Shown piece by piece: positions 23,640 to 33,515 of a DNA stretch of 64,000 bases. The DNA comes from Isoetes taiwanensis (taxonomy: Eukaryota > Streptophyta > Lycopodiopsida > Isoetales > Isoetaceae). Below the pieces are notes generated by a model that saw only the letters and a list, made by a program, of their open reading frames with translations, ran no database searches and was not told the origin of the DNA. The stretch covers positions 188,001-252,000 of the forward strand of contig JAJEKV010000259.1 of NCBI GenBank assembly GCA_021234155.1. Reading direction: 5' to 3'. The translations under genes were made by a program, and so were the position numbers. Within the stretch, counting starts at the first letter, position 1. Each line of letters begins with the position of its first letter.

Positions 23640-24239
23640 CAGCCCACCTGTACAATTTATCCTTCTTACTGCCTTTGCCCATAAGAAATTTCATGGGGTT
23701 GTGCTTCATATACACGGAAACATGCTGATGGAGGAAGAGATATCCTTGTTTATCCACGAGATAAATAAGAGCAGCCGCATACTTCTCACTTGTAGGATAT
23801 CTTGCTTCTGCAACGCTCCATTGCTTCCCAGCAAACTTAATGAGTTTCTTATCTTGCATCAAGACCAACCCTACAGCTCTTGCCGTTACAGTTATGTATG
23901 CTTCAAAGGGTTTCATGTAGTCTGGCCTCTCCAGAAAGTTTGCAACGCTCAAATTGGTCATTATTGTCTCAAATGCTTTCTGACATGCATCATCCCATGA
24001 AACCTTCATGTATTTACTCTTAGCTTTTGACACAGCACCCACCCGAGTTAGTTTTGTAATAGGTGACACTATGTGAGAAAAATTTGGCACATGAATTCTT
24101 AAGAAGCTCATCATACCCACCAATTTCTTTACCTCCTTGAGATTCCTCGGAGCTGGCAATGCTTTGATTAAGTCCACCTTGTTTTGATCAGCCTGAACTC
24201 CGTTAATTGACACCTTGTGACCAAGGAGCACCCCTGCAT
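23640..24239 (-). pseudogene. Gypsy thumb/connection and degenerate RNase H
   Basis: This continues the frame that began at 24447: ALPAPRNLKEVKKLVGMMSFLR and FSHIVSPITKLTR are the conserved thumb. Where the original RNase H should start, T-D-A-S is replaced by YITVTARAVGLVLMQ, so the catalytic Asp is missing. YPTSEKYAAALIYLVDKQGYLFL follows. A decayed native RNase H beside an extra, well-preserved one agrees with the idea that the second copy took over. Confidence 0.75.
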
Positions 24240-25109
24240 CTACATTGAACACACATTTCCTCGGGTTTAGGCATACATTCCCTGCTTGACAAAGCTCCAA
24301 AACAGTATGCACAAATTTAACGTGCTGCTCCCTTGATGTCCCTAGGCACAAATCATCCAAAAACACCCTGAACTTTTCTCTAGGCATGGTTTCAAATACT
24401 TTATCCATTGTTTTCTGAAAAATAGACGGTGCATTCATTAAAACCAAAGCGGCATCTTAACCATTGCAAAAGTACCCCATGGCGTGATGAAAGAAGTTTT
24501 AGGCTGATCTTCTTGCCTTACCGCTATCCGGTTAAAACACGGAGAAATCGAGAAATGAATACTTTTCACTTCACGCTCTTGCATACGTGATACCTCCTCC
24601 AAAAATGGTAAGGGATAGAACTCTTTTTTGGTTGCTTTATTCAACTCTTGATAGTCTACGCAAATTCTTAACCTTTTATTCTTCTTCCTCACTGGAACTA
24701 TGCATGACACCCATTCTGGATTATCAATATGCCTGATCAGTCCTGCCTCCAACATTTTGTCAATCTCAACCTTAATCAGCGGCTCCAATACTGGGTTAAT
24801 TCTCCTAAGCCTTTGGACGATAGGCTTACTCCCATGTTTTAGCTCAATATGGAATTCGCCAATCTCTGGAGGTATTCCCTTCAATTCGGGATAATCCCAA
24901 GCAAAGACATCTGCATGCTGCTGAAAAATTCTTGTGAGGGACTCTTCTTCTTCGGCAGTAGTGTTCATCCCAATGCTCAAAGTCCTGACCTCTTGCTTCT
25001 TGGTTATTTGGACCGTTTTTAAATCTACTTCTTCCCCGGTGTCAATTATCAAAATAGGGTGCATTTGTTCTAATTCCCGTTCATCCATGTCATCCTCTTC
25101 TGCAGCACC
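24240..25109 (-). pseudogene. Gypsy reverse transcriptase
   Basis: This starts with the N-terminal linker (HADVFAWDYPELKGI) and the fingers (EAGLIRHIDNPEWVSCIVPV, RICVDYQELNKATKKEFYPL). The stretch that should hold motif A (usually D-x-Y-S-G-Y-x-Q) is altered and reads SIHFSISPCFNRIAVRQ. A frameshift near 24445 separates the palm, where motif C is FLDD and leads to NPRKCVF and LGHKVS. The motif A change and the shift make it inactive. The family is unambiguous. Confidence 0.9.
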
Positions 25110-25520
25110 TTCGCTCAAATGATTCAACAATGCTTGTTTGCAAAGACGGTCAGCATCCGTGTTCTGCCCTCTAGGTACATGGCTTATATTCCAATCTACA
25201 AAAGTTTGCAGAAGCACCTGGGCTCTTTGATGATACGCTAACATATCAGGATGTCTCACTCGGTACTCACCTTCCACTTGTTTGCATACTAACATTGAAT
25301 CCCCATATATTGACAAATGCGTGATGCCAAGCTCCTTGGCTGCTATCAGCCCCATAACTAGGGCCTCATACTAATTTTGCGTTTGAGGTGATTCCTTGTA
25401 CCGTTTTGCTTCCAATTTGCAGCACATTCCCCGCCATCCTTAAGTACCATCCCCTGCCGCAGCCCACTCCAGTGAAGTTTAGATACTCCGCCATCAAACC
25501 AGAGGAGACCCTTAACCGGT
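25110..25520 (-). pseudogene. RNase H-like domain between protease and RT
   Basis: The frame reads GLLWFDGG, then after a shift and a stop near 25370 YEALVMGLIAAKELGI, IYGDSMLVCKQVEGEY, and HVPRGQNTDADRL. These are the four acidic positions of the RNase HI/archaeal-type fold (Asp in FDGG, Glu in YEAL, Asp in GDS, Asp in DADRL). In plant Tat-lineage gypsy elements an extra RNase H of this type is known, but as I recall it lies downstream of the RT-RNase H, before the integrase. Here it lies upstream of the RT. The position is read directly; the evolutionary comparison is from memory. Confidence 0.75.
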
Positions 25521-25699
25521 TTAATTTCTGTAGCCATTGTGTTCTCAACGCCTATTGTCACTGGATATTGTGATTGCAGACCATTCTTTTGTAGAAATTC
25601 ATGACTGCACTTTTCTTTTCCATAAGCCTCAGACATTAGTGATAGATGATAGACCCCTTGACCATATGGTTCGATTTTTTCCATACCCACAAAGTTAGT

Positions 25700-26310
25700 G
25701 TGTGTCCTCAGTATTTTACCGCATGTCCTTCGGCCAATATCTCAACTCTTTTTGTTCCATCGGAAATTGAGCAGGTTCCCATTTTCCAAATGGGTCTAGC
25801 ATCGACTGTTTTCATCCATTTCCTTCCCAATAACAGATCGTACAAGTCTTCCTCTCCTCCCTCAAATGCCACCACTATAAAATCTACATGTCTTTGCAAT
25901 TCCTTCAACCTTCACTTCACAATTTGAAATGATTCCCGAGGGGGCTTAATTCGCGCCATTTGCAAAAGTCTTAAGCACGCATTTTGACGATGTGTTAATG
26001 GTCGGGCCAAGTCTTTTCATCACATGATAAGGCATTATGCTTAACCCACGACCCCCATCCACAACTACATGAGCTAGATGCTTATTTGCAACCTCGGTGA
26101 ACATTTCAACACTCCTGGATCGTCATCAGCCCTTGGCAATACCAAATGCGCACTCGCAAGATCTCCGGGCTGCTCCTTTTCTCCTAGAGATGCTCGCAGC
26201 AATTGGTCTCTATAGGATGGTGCTACCCTTAATAATGTTGCCAGATCCACTCACCTTTGAATTTTTTAGCAATAGCTCCAACTCATTATGATGAGTCACA
26301 ATTGGTTCAC
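25700..26310 (-). pseudogene. Gypsy aspartic protease region
   Basis: Around 26070-25960 the minus strand reads HVVVDGGRGLSIMPYHVMKR, which matches the catalytic motif of plant gypsy proteases (V-D-G-G-S-G-x-N-I-M). A stop follows shortly, and the C-terminal piece continues in another frame as YDLLLGRKWM. The Ser usually next to DGG is Arg here. It would have processed the gag-pol polyprotein; it is now broken. Confidence 0.65.
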
Positions 26311-26315
26311 GGTTC

Positions 26316-27470
26316 TTAGGTGGTGGAGGAGCGTGGATTGGTTCCACACTCCGTGAGTAACCTTGCCATGTTCATCTCGCCACTATTTTTTCGCTTATGT
26401 CTAGTCACGACCGCCAAAATTCCCTCCTCTGCTTCAAAGATTGCACCTATAAAATATGAACCACCGCTCTCAGGCTGCTTTCCTTTGATGTTTTGTGCCT
26501 CTTGTTTTGTTATGTATTCCCTGATCCGACATCTATCTTCCTTGTGTCCAACTTCCTTGCAAAAATCCTGAGGCCAGGGCATTCTTTTCCAAAATGCCCT
26601 CTTTTACTACATTTGGGGCAAACTCTCCACCAGCACATGCTCTCTGGGTGCCCTGTTCTCTCACAAAAGGAGCATGGTTTCAGACTTGCCTCAGCTGGCT
26701 GCGAGGGAGGTGGTTGTGTCAGCATTCTTTCAGCCAATTGTTTGGACACTTCCATGAGACTCATCATGCTTGCCTCTAATTTGCTTGTCACTTTGGCTAC
26801 CTCGTTCTTAACTTCATCTTCTATCTTAGTTCTCTTCCATTTGCATAACAATGTTCAACTTCCTTGTCTGCACTAAGTTCTTCTACATCTTCTTCTATGG
26901 CATATATCACGCGTGCCACTTCTATGGCCTTTGTGAAGGCTGCATGTATAGAATTTATCCCCCCTAATGCTTGTATTTTACTCATTTTCTGTGCGCAGCT
27001 TAGATTTTGCGGCTTCAACCCATTTACAAAGGCATGTATCATATGGAAATTTGGTGTTTTACGTCATCTTTGTTTGCACTTGAGAAGGTAGAGGTTAAAC
27101 CTCTCAACATAAGAATGTATGTTCTCTCCTCTCCTAATTTGCATAGTGTGCAACTCCTGCAAACAATCCACCTTGTGTAACACCTCCACCAAACTGTCCA
27201 AAGAAAGCCTGCTGCAATTCTTCCCAATCTGCTATTCCTAGGCTTTCTTGATAGAGCAACCAAGCCTTTGCTTCTCTTTTCAATGCCGACTTTAGAACTT
27301 GTTGTCTAGTACCTTTTTCTTACCATACTCTTCATAATAATCCTCAAGCCGTTGCCGAACTCCCCGAGGGTTTCTGCTCCATCAAAGGTGGGAGTTGGTA
27401 CGGGCATAGTGACTTCTATCGGTAAGGAGGAGGAAGAGAAGCATTAATCGAGTAATGGTCGTCTCCTCTC
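26316..27470 (-). pseudogene. Gypsy gag (capsid and nucleocapsid), frameshifted
   Basis: The capsid part is visible in pieces: PTFDGAE followed in a shifted frame by RQRLEDYYEEYG (about 27390-27330), then ALKREAKAWLLYQESLG and DWEELQQAFFGQFGG (about 27290-27200), then MIHAFVNGLKPQNL. The nucleocapsid at 26674-26570 has two perfect CX2CX4HX4C zinc knuckles (CSFCERTGHPESMC and CPKCSKRGHFGKEC). A third, imperfect one (FCKEVGHKEDRC) follows in another frame. At least three frame changes break it. The protein would have packaged the element's RNA. Confidence 0.85.
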
Positions 27471-27556
27471 GTGATGCAGCAGCCCAGCCCTCTTGTTTAT
27501 CATCAATCTGAACCTTTTGGGTGGCATGTTGTATGCCAGAATACGAGATCCCAATG

Positions 27557-27575
27557 GATCTCGGTAGGACCTCCA
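27557..27575 (-). other. Primer-binding site, probably tRNA-Gln
   Basis: Four bases inside the 5' LTR the minus strand reads TGGAGGTCCTACCGAGATC. It starts with TGG, complementary to a tRNA 3' CCA end. The complement matches the pattern of eukaryotic glutamine tRNA 3' halves (TCTCGGT followed by an acceptor strand ending CCT-CCA). The position and TGG start are seen; the tRNA identity comes from memory of the family. Confidence 0.6.
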
Positions 27576-27579
27576 AAGA

Positions 27580-28918
27580 TGTTGCACTCGAAAGTATGTA
27601 CCTGAGTACAACACCTAGACTAGCAGATGGATTCTTGATTGAGTTCTTCTCTCTTCAAGTAGTTATGTTGAAATATATGCAGTGTGATACCCCAATACAA
27701 ACAAGTTAGCTCTCGAAGGAATTCAACCAACAAAAGCTCACGTTTTTTTTCTCCAGTTGCATCACACATTAAATTTTCCAAACGAAATTATTGCACAATT
27801 ATAATCTTCATAGCATTCCTCAAAACCTCAAAAATCACAACATTCAGACCAATCACCACAATTTTTCTATTTGCTCAAGAATGAGTTGCCCAAACAAAAT
27901 ATCTCTTAATTCAAATGATTTAAACTTCCAATAGTCTCAACATTTCTGTTTTTCACGAAAATTCTAATAGTTGTTTAACCTTCATAAATTCAAATAGTCT
28001 TGAGTTCACCAAATCGCTACCTCTAGCTGCCGGGAACTGGACATTTTTCTGCCGCTTCTGCTTCTAATATTCTCCCCCTTCGTTTCCAATCGGTTAGGCA
28101 CTTCATCAAAGATTCGGTTGATAGATTTAGAAAGTTTCTACTTGAATTTACGATCTTGCGCGAGATCTAGAACCGGACATTTCTTGTAGCAATTCTTTGT
28201 AGCAATGAGACATTCGTTATTGTAGCGGACATCAAAATTTTATTTTCATATTTTCGTTTTATTTCAATGGTCATTCTATCATAGTAACCATGAGACCATT
28301 GAAAATGAAAATTTCTTTCTCAAACTTCGAAGTCTTCTCCAACTCTGGACCTTGCGGGTTTAAGTCGTAAATAACTTCGGATATATCCAGTAGGGCAACG
28401 ATAAGGCTAAGCATCATGAATATATGAGTATCACAACGCATTTTCTTCATTGTAGATGTAATGAACTTGATGTGTCATGATTATCAAATGGAATTTGCTC
28501 ACTCTAACCAACTGCCCATGCACTCATCTTCTTTAGTCTAACCTGATAATGCAGATCCTGTTAAAGGGATGATGTAAACATTGTCCCTTCTGATGTAAAC
28601 AAATTACATATTTTCTCAAGTCCAAAACCTATTTTCTCAAATCCAAACAACACACCTAGCTACAGTAACTCTGTCACTTGCCTGCACCTTGATGTGAACC
28701 TTCTCATATCTTGGCTGCTATTAAGATTCTGCACCATGATAACTCCTTCATGGCCAAGGTGTGTTCATACACACACCAAGAGGTGTTCCAACACACCAGG
28801 CCCTCTTGCAAACTCGTGGCTCTGCTACCAATTAATGCTAGAAAATGACTTACCTGCAAAAACACACAACATATTAGATTAAAAAGACTTCTGCTCAAAT
28901 GTTGCACAGAGTGCAACA
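27580..28918 (-). repeat. Gypsy 5' LTR
   Basis: A 1339-bp partner of 20832-22171. It differs by scattered substitutions and small indels, for example near 28140-28210 and 28335. It would hold the promoter for the element's transcript; I could not pick out a TATA box with confidence. Confidence 0.92.
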
Positions 28919-28923
28919 CACAT

Positions 28924-30148
28924 TATATCTATTTAGATTATATCTATTTTTTCTCTTTACATTATAGTATTGATAGTCTCATTTTGCAAAGGCTATCAAG
29001 TTAATATGTGCTAGGGCTTTCAAGTTACCCATATTCACCTATATAATATACAAGTTACAAGCAAACTTTAATATGGCCAATAAGGTCGAAATGAAAGACA
29101 ATCAGGTCACAATCAGCCATGTATTTCCACCTAATGTTGCTTCTGTGTAGGGCCTAATAATTCTTAGATTTATTATTCTAACCCCATAAGTAGATAACAA
29201 ACAATTCAGATTTTTTTTTTTCGAAAGGTTTTTCCCTTGAAAACCTTTCGAGGCAGGGGTTTTTTAATCCTAGTAGTAATGATTGTACTAGCCCATTGTA
29301 TGGGTCCCATGACCTATTGGTCTCCGTAGACGTTAAAAAAACTATTCTATTCTATTCTATTTTAAAACAAGGAGCTTCGTGTAAAAGATAAGGAATTGCA
29401 GAGCAAAAACAATTGTTCATCATGATAAAAAAGGAAGCAAAAGTTTGAATTCAATCTAACACTCTAGCATGCTCTTAACAGTAGAAAAAATAGGTTAACA
29501 AAAATGTAAAAAGGGTATATTTTGGCTTTGTTTTGGTCTTCATGAAATGAATGTGTCTTGCATCTCAAATTTTTCCTAATTTTTTCAGGGGAGAGAGAGT
29601 TGGAGAAAGCAACACCGAAAACTTGGAACCAGAAACAATTAGCGGTAACTATGGAATAAGTCTTTTCAGAATGAGTTTTTGAGCAAGAGGTATTGTGGCT
29701 TCTAATAGGGCTGTTATTCCACCTATTCGAGAGATTAGGCTCATGATTAAGTCTGACTAGCATTTATTGCCGACTCCTTTCTATCCTACTCCACACTTCG
29801 AAACACAATACATGCAAGGGAGACTCTTGCATGGGAGTAGGAGCGGGCTGATGCAAGATACATTCATGCCAGAGAACAAGTATCAAAAATACTAAAAATG
29901 ACGTGCTTTTGACATGTGCTTGTGCCATCTGTCAATCTTACATGTATAATAGGGTCTGATAAAAGAGAATAAGGATTCACATCAAGTCATACTCTATTCC
30001 AGCTTCTGGAAAAGAACACATAATGAATCAGAAATATGTTATATTTCTGCCAAGTATAACGACGTCAGGAAATCTGTTTCAAACTTTGTTATGTAGTTCT
30101 CTTCCATCAAAGCACTAAAACGGAGAGAGTAGATCTCTAGTTTCTATC
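28924..30148. other. hAT interior, no gene
   Basis: Non-coding sequence between the gypsy and LINE insertions. It contains a CTATT microsatellite (about 29343-29362) and, at 29218-29275, a TTTTTCGAAAGG inverted motif that resembles part of the D-type hairpin of the modular repeat (GGTTTTTCC, GAAAACC, GGGGTTTTTTAATCC). Minus-strand frame 29763-29464 has no recognisable domain. Confidence 0.55.
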
Positions 30149-30167
30149 ATGCTTATGCAATTATTAT

Positions 30168-31347
30168 TTGCAGTCACTTGCAAATTGTGTTCCTTTTGGG
30201 AAAGCTTCATTAAAACCGCTTCTTCCTTGGAGTCTCTTTTATCAGCTATGCCCTTTTCCTAATGCCTCTCCTTTTTTGAAAGGCTTGCTGGAGTCTTGGG
30301 AGACAATACGGACCCTATTTCGTATTGATCTTGTTGCATGTCATCAGTTGAGTGCCCCTTGTTGGTGGATACCTGTGGAAAATAATATTCCACTTTGTGC
30401 CTCGGTTCATCCATTAACTCAACGGCGTTGGAGGTTAGCAGGAATCTTGACAGTTGCAGCATGGTATGATTCTGGCCAGTTAGCGACATGGGAAATCCTT
30501 CAAACAAAATTCTCATTGTCTCGATGGGACAGACCTATTTGGCAAAAGATTGCTGGTACTCTGCCATTGGTTGCTCTAGAGGATATTGAAGGGTGCATGT
30601 GGGTTTCCCACCAGAGTGTTCACGAGCATAGGTTTGTGAACTCTATATATAGGCTGCTTGTCAATAGTGATATCCTTCCGCCATCCACTAGGTGGTCCCT
30701 TCAGCTTTCACCTCCTAATTGGAGACGTATGTGGACTTGGGCTTGGGATAAATTACTCCATCCTAAGGTGGCGGTGCTTTGGTGGCAGATTCTTCACAGA
30801 TGCCCTCGTGTGAACGTGTTTGTCCACAGATTTGATCCTCATGTGTCAGCACTCTGCCCACTGTGCAAGCAAAGGGACGAGACCATTGAGCATTGTTTCT
30901 TTTTATGTGTTCATCTCCAGCCTGTTTGGTCTTGGTTGCTTTCTCTTTTCCATGTGACATTGACAAGCCAGCAAGTGCTTCTGGCTATTTATCCGGATGC
31001 TTGGAATAAGTTGCGGAGCCAAGCATTTCATTTAGCATCAGGATGGTTGTTGTGGTCCATCTGGAAGCGCAGAAGACTGTGTATCTTTCAGGGTTTGGAT
31101 ATTCCTCCTGCAGTTGTTCTCCAGGACGCACAAGCTAGAATCGCTAAGGCATACCATTGTTCTTCGCTTGCTCCTGCCAAGCGACAGTTGATATTTGAGT
31201 CCTATCTGAGTGTGTTGTCTTATGCATAGGCTGGTGGTTCTACTCAGTGGATCATGATTATCCTCTGAGACTTTATTCCTGCCTCTGCATTTGTATTTTG
31301 CTTTTGGCTTGGAGTTTCAATAAAGTTTGTCGTTCTTAAAAAAAAAA
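30168..31347 (+). mobile_element. 5'-truncated LINE with poly(A) and 19-bp target duplication
   Basis: The insertion is flanked by ATGCTTATGCAATTATTAT at 30149-30167 and 31348-31366. It ends in an A run (about 31338-31347) after a TAAAGTTTGT 3' end, and is truncated at the 5' side within ORF2. This is classic target-primed reverse transcription. The long frame (30168-31229, TTG at the edge, so no native start) encodes the C-terminal 353 residues of ORF2. These include the zinc-binding domain: HPKVAVLWWQILHRCPRVNV, then CPLCKQRDETIEHCFFLC, then the WSIWKRR tail. The absence of frameshifts suggests a fairly young insertion. Confidence 0.95.
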
Positions 31348-31366
31348 ATGCTTATGCAATTATTAT

Positions 31367-32032
31367 AAAATAGAATAGATTTTTAGCAATTATTATAAAC
31401 AAAGGCATGTTTCTTTTTCTAACTAAGACTACTATAACATTATTTTCATGCTTAACATGCTGAATGCAGGCAGAATCACAAATGGATTCGGTATGATGGA
31501 TCTAACAAAAACTCTATTGTAGGTACTTCGTAAATAGAAACTAACCTTGAATTGAGTGGGACGATGAAGTGCAGATTCATGCGGGATAATGAAGAGAAGA
31601 TTCGGGATGGAAATTGTAAAATTGAATCAAGAAAATTTGAACCAAAGCAAAAATACTATATTACAGGAAATGCCTTTATAATTTTAGAACCAAACTCTAA
31701 GATAATTTTCTTACCCTACAGGTGGGGAAATTTTGTCTCTACAATTGGCCGATGTAGAGTCTGGCCACAACCTTTAAAGTATAAAATTATTCCATGGTTT
31801 AAATGGCCACCCCAGCAAGTTTTTAGTGCGCGTAGTATTTCGAAATGGCCATGCCCTACGGGTCTGAAGATTTGGCAAATATCAAATTGGCCATTTATGG
31901 AGTGAATTTAATAAGTTGATGTTTTGAACTGGCCACCACTACGTGGTTATGGTGAGAATGCATCCTACTCCGGTGTGGCCGACTATTTCTTGAAAAATGT
32001 GAATGTGTGGCCAACTGGCCCGTCGGGGCCAC
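31367..32032. other. hAT right subterminal region with GGCC words
   Basis: Non-coding. From 31745 to 32030 the word TGGCC occurs about eight times at irregular 20-50-bp spacing on the plus strand, approaching the right TIR. Similar but fewer words occur at the left end. They fit subterminal transposase-binding repeats. Confidence 0.6.
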
Positions 32033-32054
32033 TAAAAAATACCCTGGTCCTTTG
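32033..32054 (-). other. hAT right terminus: TIR plus target duplication
   Basis: TAAAAAATACCCTG (32033-32046) is the reverse complement of the left TIR. GTCCTTTG (32047-32054) repeats the left target duplication. Confidence 0.9.
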
Positions 32055-32690
32055 GTATTCGGGCGCTTTGTTGGTTTCATGCGAGTCGCAGTGCAAGAAT
32101 GTCGTCGATTCGCGTAGCGAATCGGCATTCTTGCTCAAGACGAGCATGCATGCTCATCATCGTCGCATGCATGCATCGCATGCGTTTTGGGCCGTTCGTC
32201 AGGATGGGCGTTTGCTACTTATTGCAGAGTTCTTCATCGACGTTTCATCGGCGCTTCCTCTTCTCTCAGCAGTACCTTATTCTCTTTGAACCCACCCTTC
32301 CCCCCCTTCTTTGTTTACTATATTTTGTAGAAGTTACATTTTATCATGTTTTTCCACCGGTGGGTGATGCTTTTCCACCTTTGGGTGATGCTATTCTTTG
32401 GTATGTTTCGTTGTTGGTGATGTGCGGTATAGGTTGGCGGCGCCATCCGTTTGACTTCTCCATCCCCGGCGGGTTTTTGGGGCGATTCTATGCCTTACGT
32501 TTGTCTAAATTTTTGTATTTAGCAGGCTTATCACTAGGGTTTTTCCTCGAAAACCCGAAGGCGGGGTTTTTTAATCCGGTGATAACCTTTTGCAGAAATC
32601 AACCACTCATCTATTAGCATTGTATTTGTTTTGGGGTCCAAATGTTATAATTGGATTTTCCCTTTATTTTTTCGTGGATAGTACGTATTC
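32047..32690 (+). repeat. Modular hairpin repeat, right part of the split copy
   Basis: This continues the module cut at 20381: GTATTCGGGCGCTTTGTTGG, the A-type hairpin (32093-32134), GCATGC-rich spacer, CCACC-GGTGG mini-hairpins, and the D-type hairpin (32526-32586). It ends near 32690, where the sequence turns back on itself. Confidence 0.75.
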
Positions 32691-33515
32691 TCTAACTACC
32701 CACTAAAAATGAATGGGAAAATCTTTCAATTATAACATTTGGACCCGAAAAAAAACAAATACAATGCTAATAGATGAGTGGTAATAGATGAGACGATGTG
32801 TACTGCCGAAAGCTTATCACCGGGATTAAAACCTCGCCCTTTCGGGTTTTCGAGGAAAAACCCTAGTGATAAGCCTTCTGGGGCAAGGGGCTTAGACAAA
32901 CGTGAAGGCATAGAATCGCCCTAAAAACCCGCGATGGAGAAGTCAAAACGGATGGCGCCGCCAACCCTGCACTGCACATCACCAACAATAAACGAAACAT
33001 ACCAAAGAATAGCATCACCCGCTGGGTGGAAAAAGCATCACCCACCGGGTGGAAAACATGATAAACGTAACTTGTACAAAATATAGTAAACAAAGAAGGG
33101 GGGAGGGTGGGTTCAAAGAGAATAAGGTAATGGCCGAGAGAAGAGGAAGTGCCGATGAAACGCCGATGAAGAACTCGCAATAAGAAGCAAACGCCAACCC
33201 GACGAACGGCCCAAAACGCGAGCGCGATGCATGCATGCGACGATGATGCAATGATGCATGTTCGCCTTGAGTAAGAATGCCGATTCGCTACGCCGAATCG
33301 ACGACATTCTTGCATTGCGACTCGCATGAAACCAACAAAGCTCAATACCAAAGCGACTTCCTTAACAAACTAGGATCGAGGACGAAGGTCACAGGATGAA
33401 GGCTAAAGGCCGAAAAGGACAGCAGGAAAGCAACGCCAAATTGGCCAAACCAGGCAGGAAGAAGCCCCTCCCCTGCCTGGAAACAATTCAAAGAGAATAA
33501 GGTACTGCTGAAAGA
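32691..33515 (-). repeat. Inverted partner of the modular repeat (large foldback, axis near 32693)
   Basis: Sequence left of about 32690 reappears inverted to the right: the AAATGTTATAATTGG and TTTTCCC stretches face each other. The D-type hairpin (32812-32874), mini-hairpins, the A-type hairpin (33271-33313, first base pair altered to GT) and the CCAGGCAGG hairpin follow in mirror order. Together with 32047-32690 and 19834-20381 this makes inverted arms of more than 0.8 kb with almost no spacer. Confidence 0.75.

Larger units (their letters stand above)
20832..28918 (-). mobile_element. Complete Ty3/gypsy LTR retrotransposon (8.09 kb)
   Basis: Two direct LTRs (20832-22171 and 27580-28918) begin TGTTGCAC and end GTGCAACA, and are flanked by the 5-bp target duplication CACAT (20827-20831 and 28919-28923). 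The internal part reads on the minus strand in the order gag with zinc knuckles, protease, RNase H-like domain, RT, degenerate second RNase H, integrase. It is structurally complete but non-coding because of many frameshifts and stops. The LTRs remain very similar; most differences are small indels. The RNase H-like domain between protease and RT is unusual. No chromodomain follows the integrase. Confidence 0.93.
20382..32046. mobile_element. Non-autonomous hAT-like DNA transposon containing nested insertions
   Basis: It is bounded by 14-bp perfect terminal inverted repeats (CAGGGTATTTTTTA) and an 8-bp target duplication, GTCCTTTG, at 20374-20381 and 32047-32054. Removing the nested gypsy element and LINE leaves roughly 2.4 kb of hAT sequence. 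GGCC/TGGCCA words recur near both ends (20420-20570 and 31745-32030), as expected of subterminal transposase-binding motifs. I find no hAT transposase (no BED finger or hATC motif), so it was probably mobilised in trans. Its insertion into the modular repeat and its own later invasion by the gypsy and LINE give a clear relative order of events. Confidence 0.85.

Noticed and set aside
30168-31229. Intact 353-residue host gene
   Set aside because: It has no native start (TTG at the border), starts exactly at a 19-bp target duplication, and matches the LINE ORF2 tail.
32032-32046. CACTA start of an En/Spm element at GGGGCCACTAAAAAATACC
   Set aside because: The matched inverted end at 20382 shows that the true terminus is CAGGGTATTTTTTA read inward, with an 8-bp duplication, as in hAT elements; CACTA here is fortuitous.
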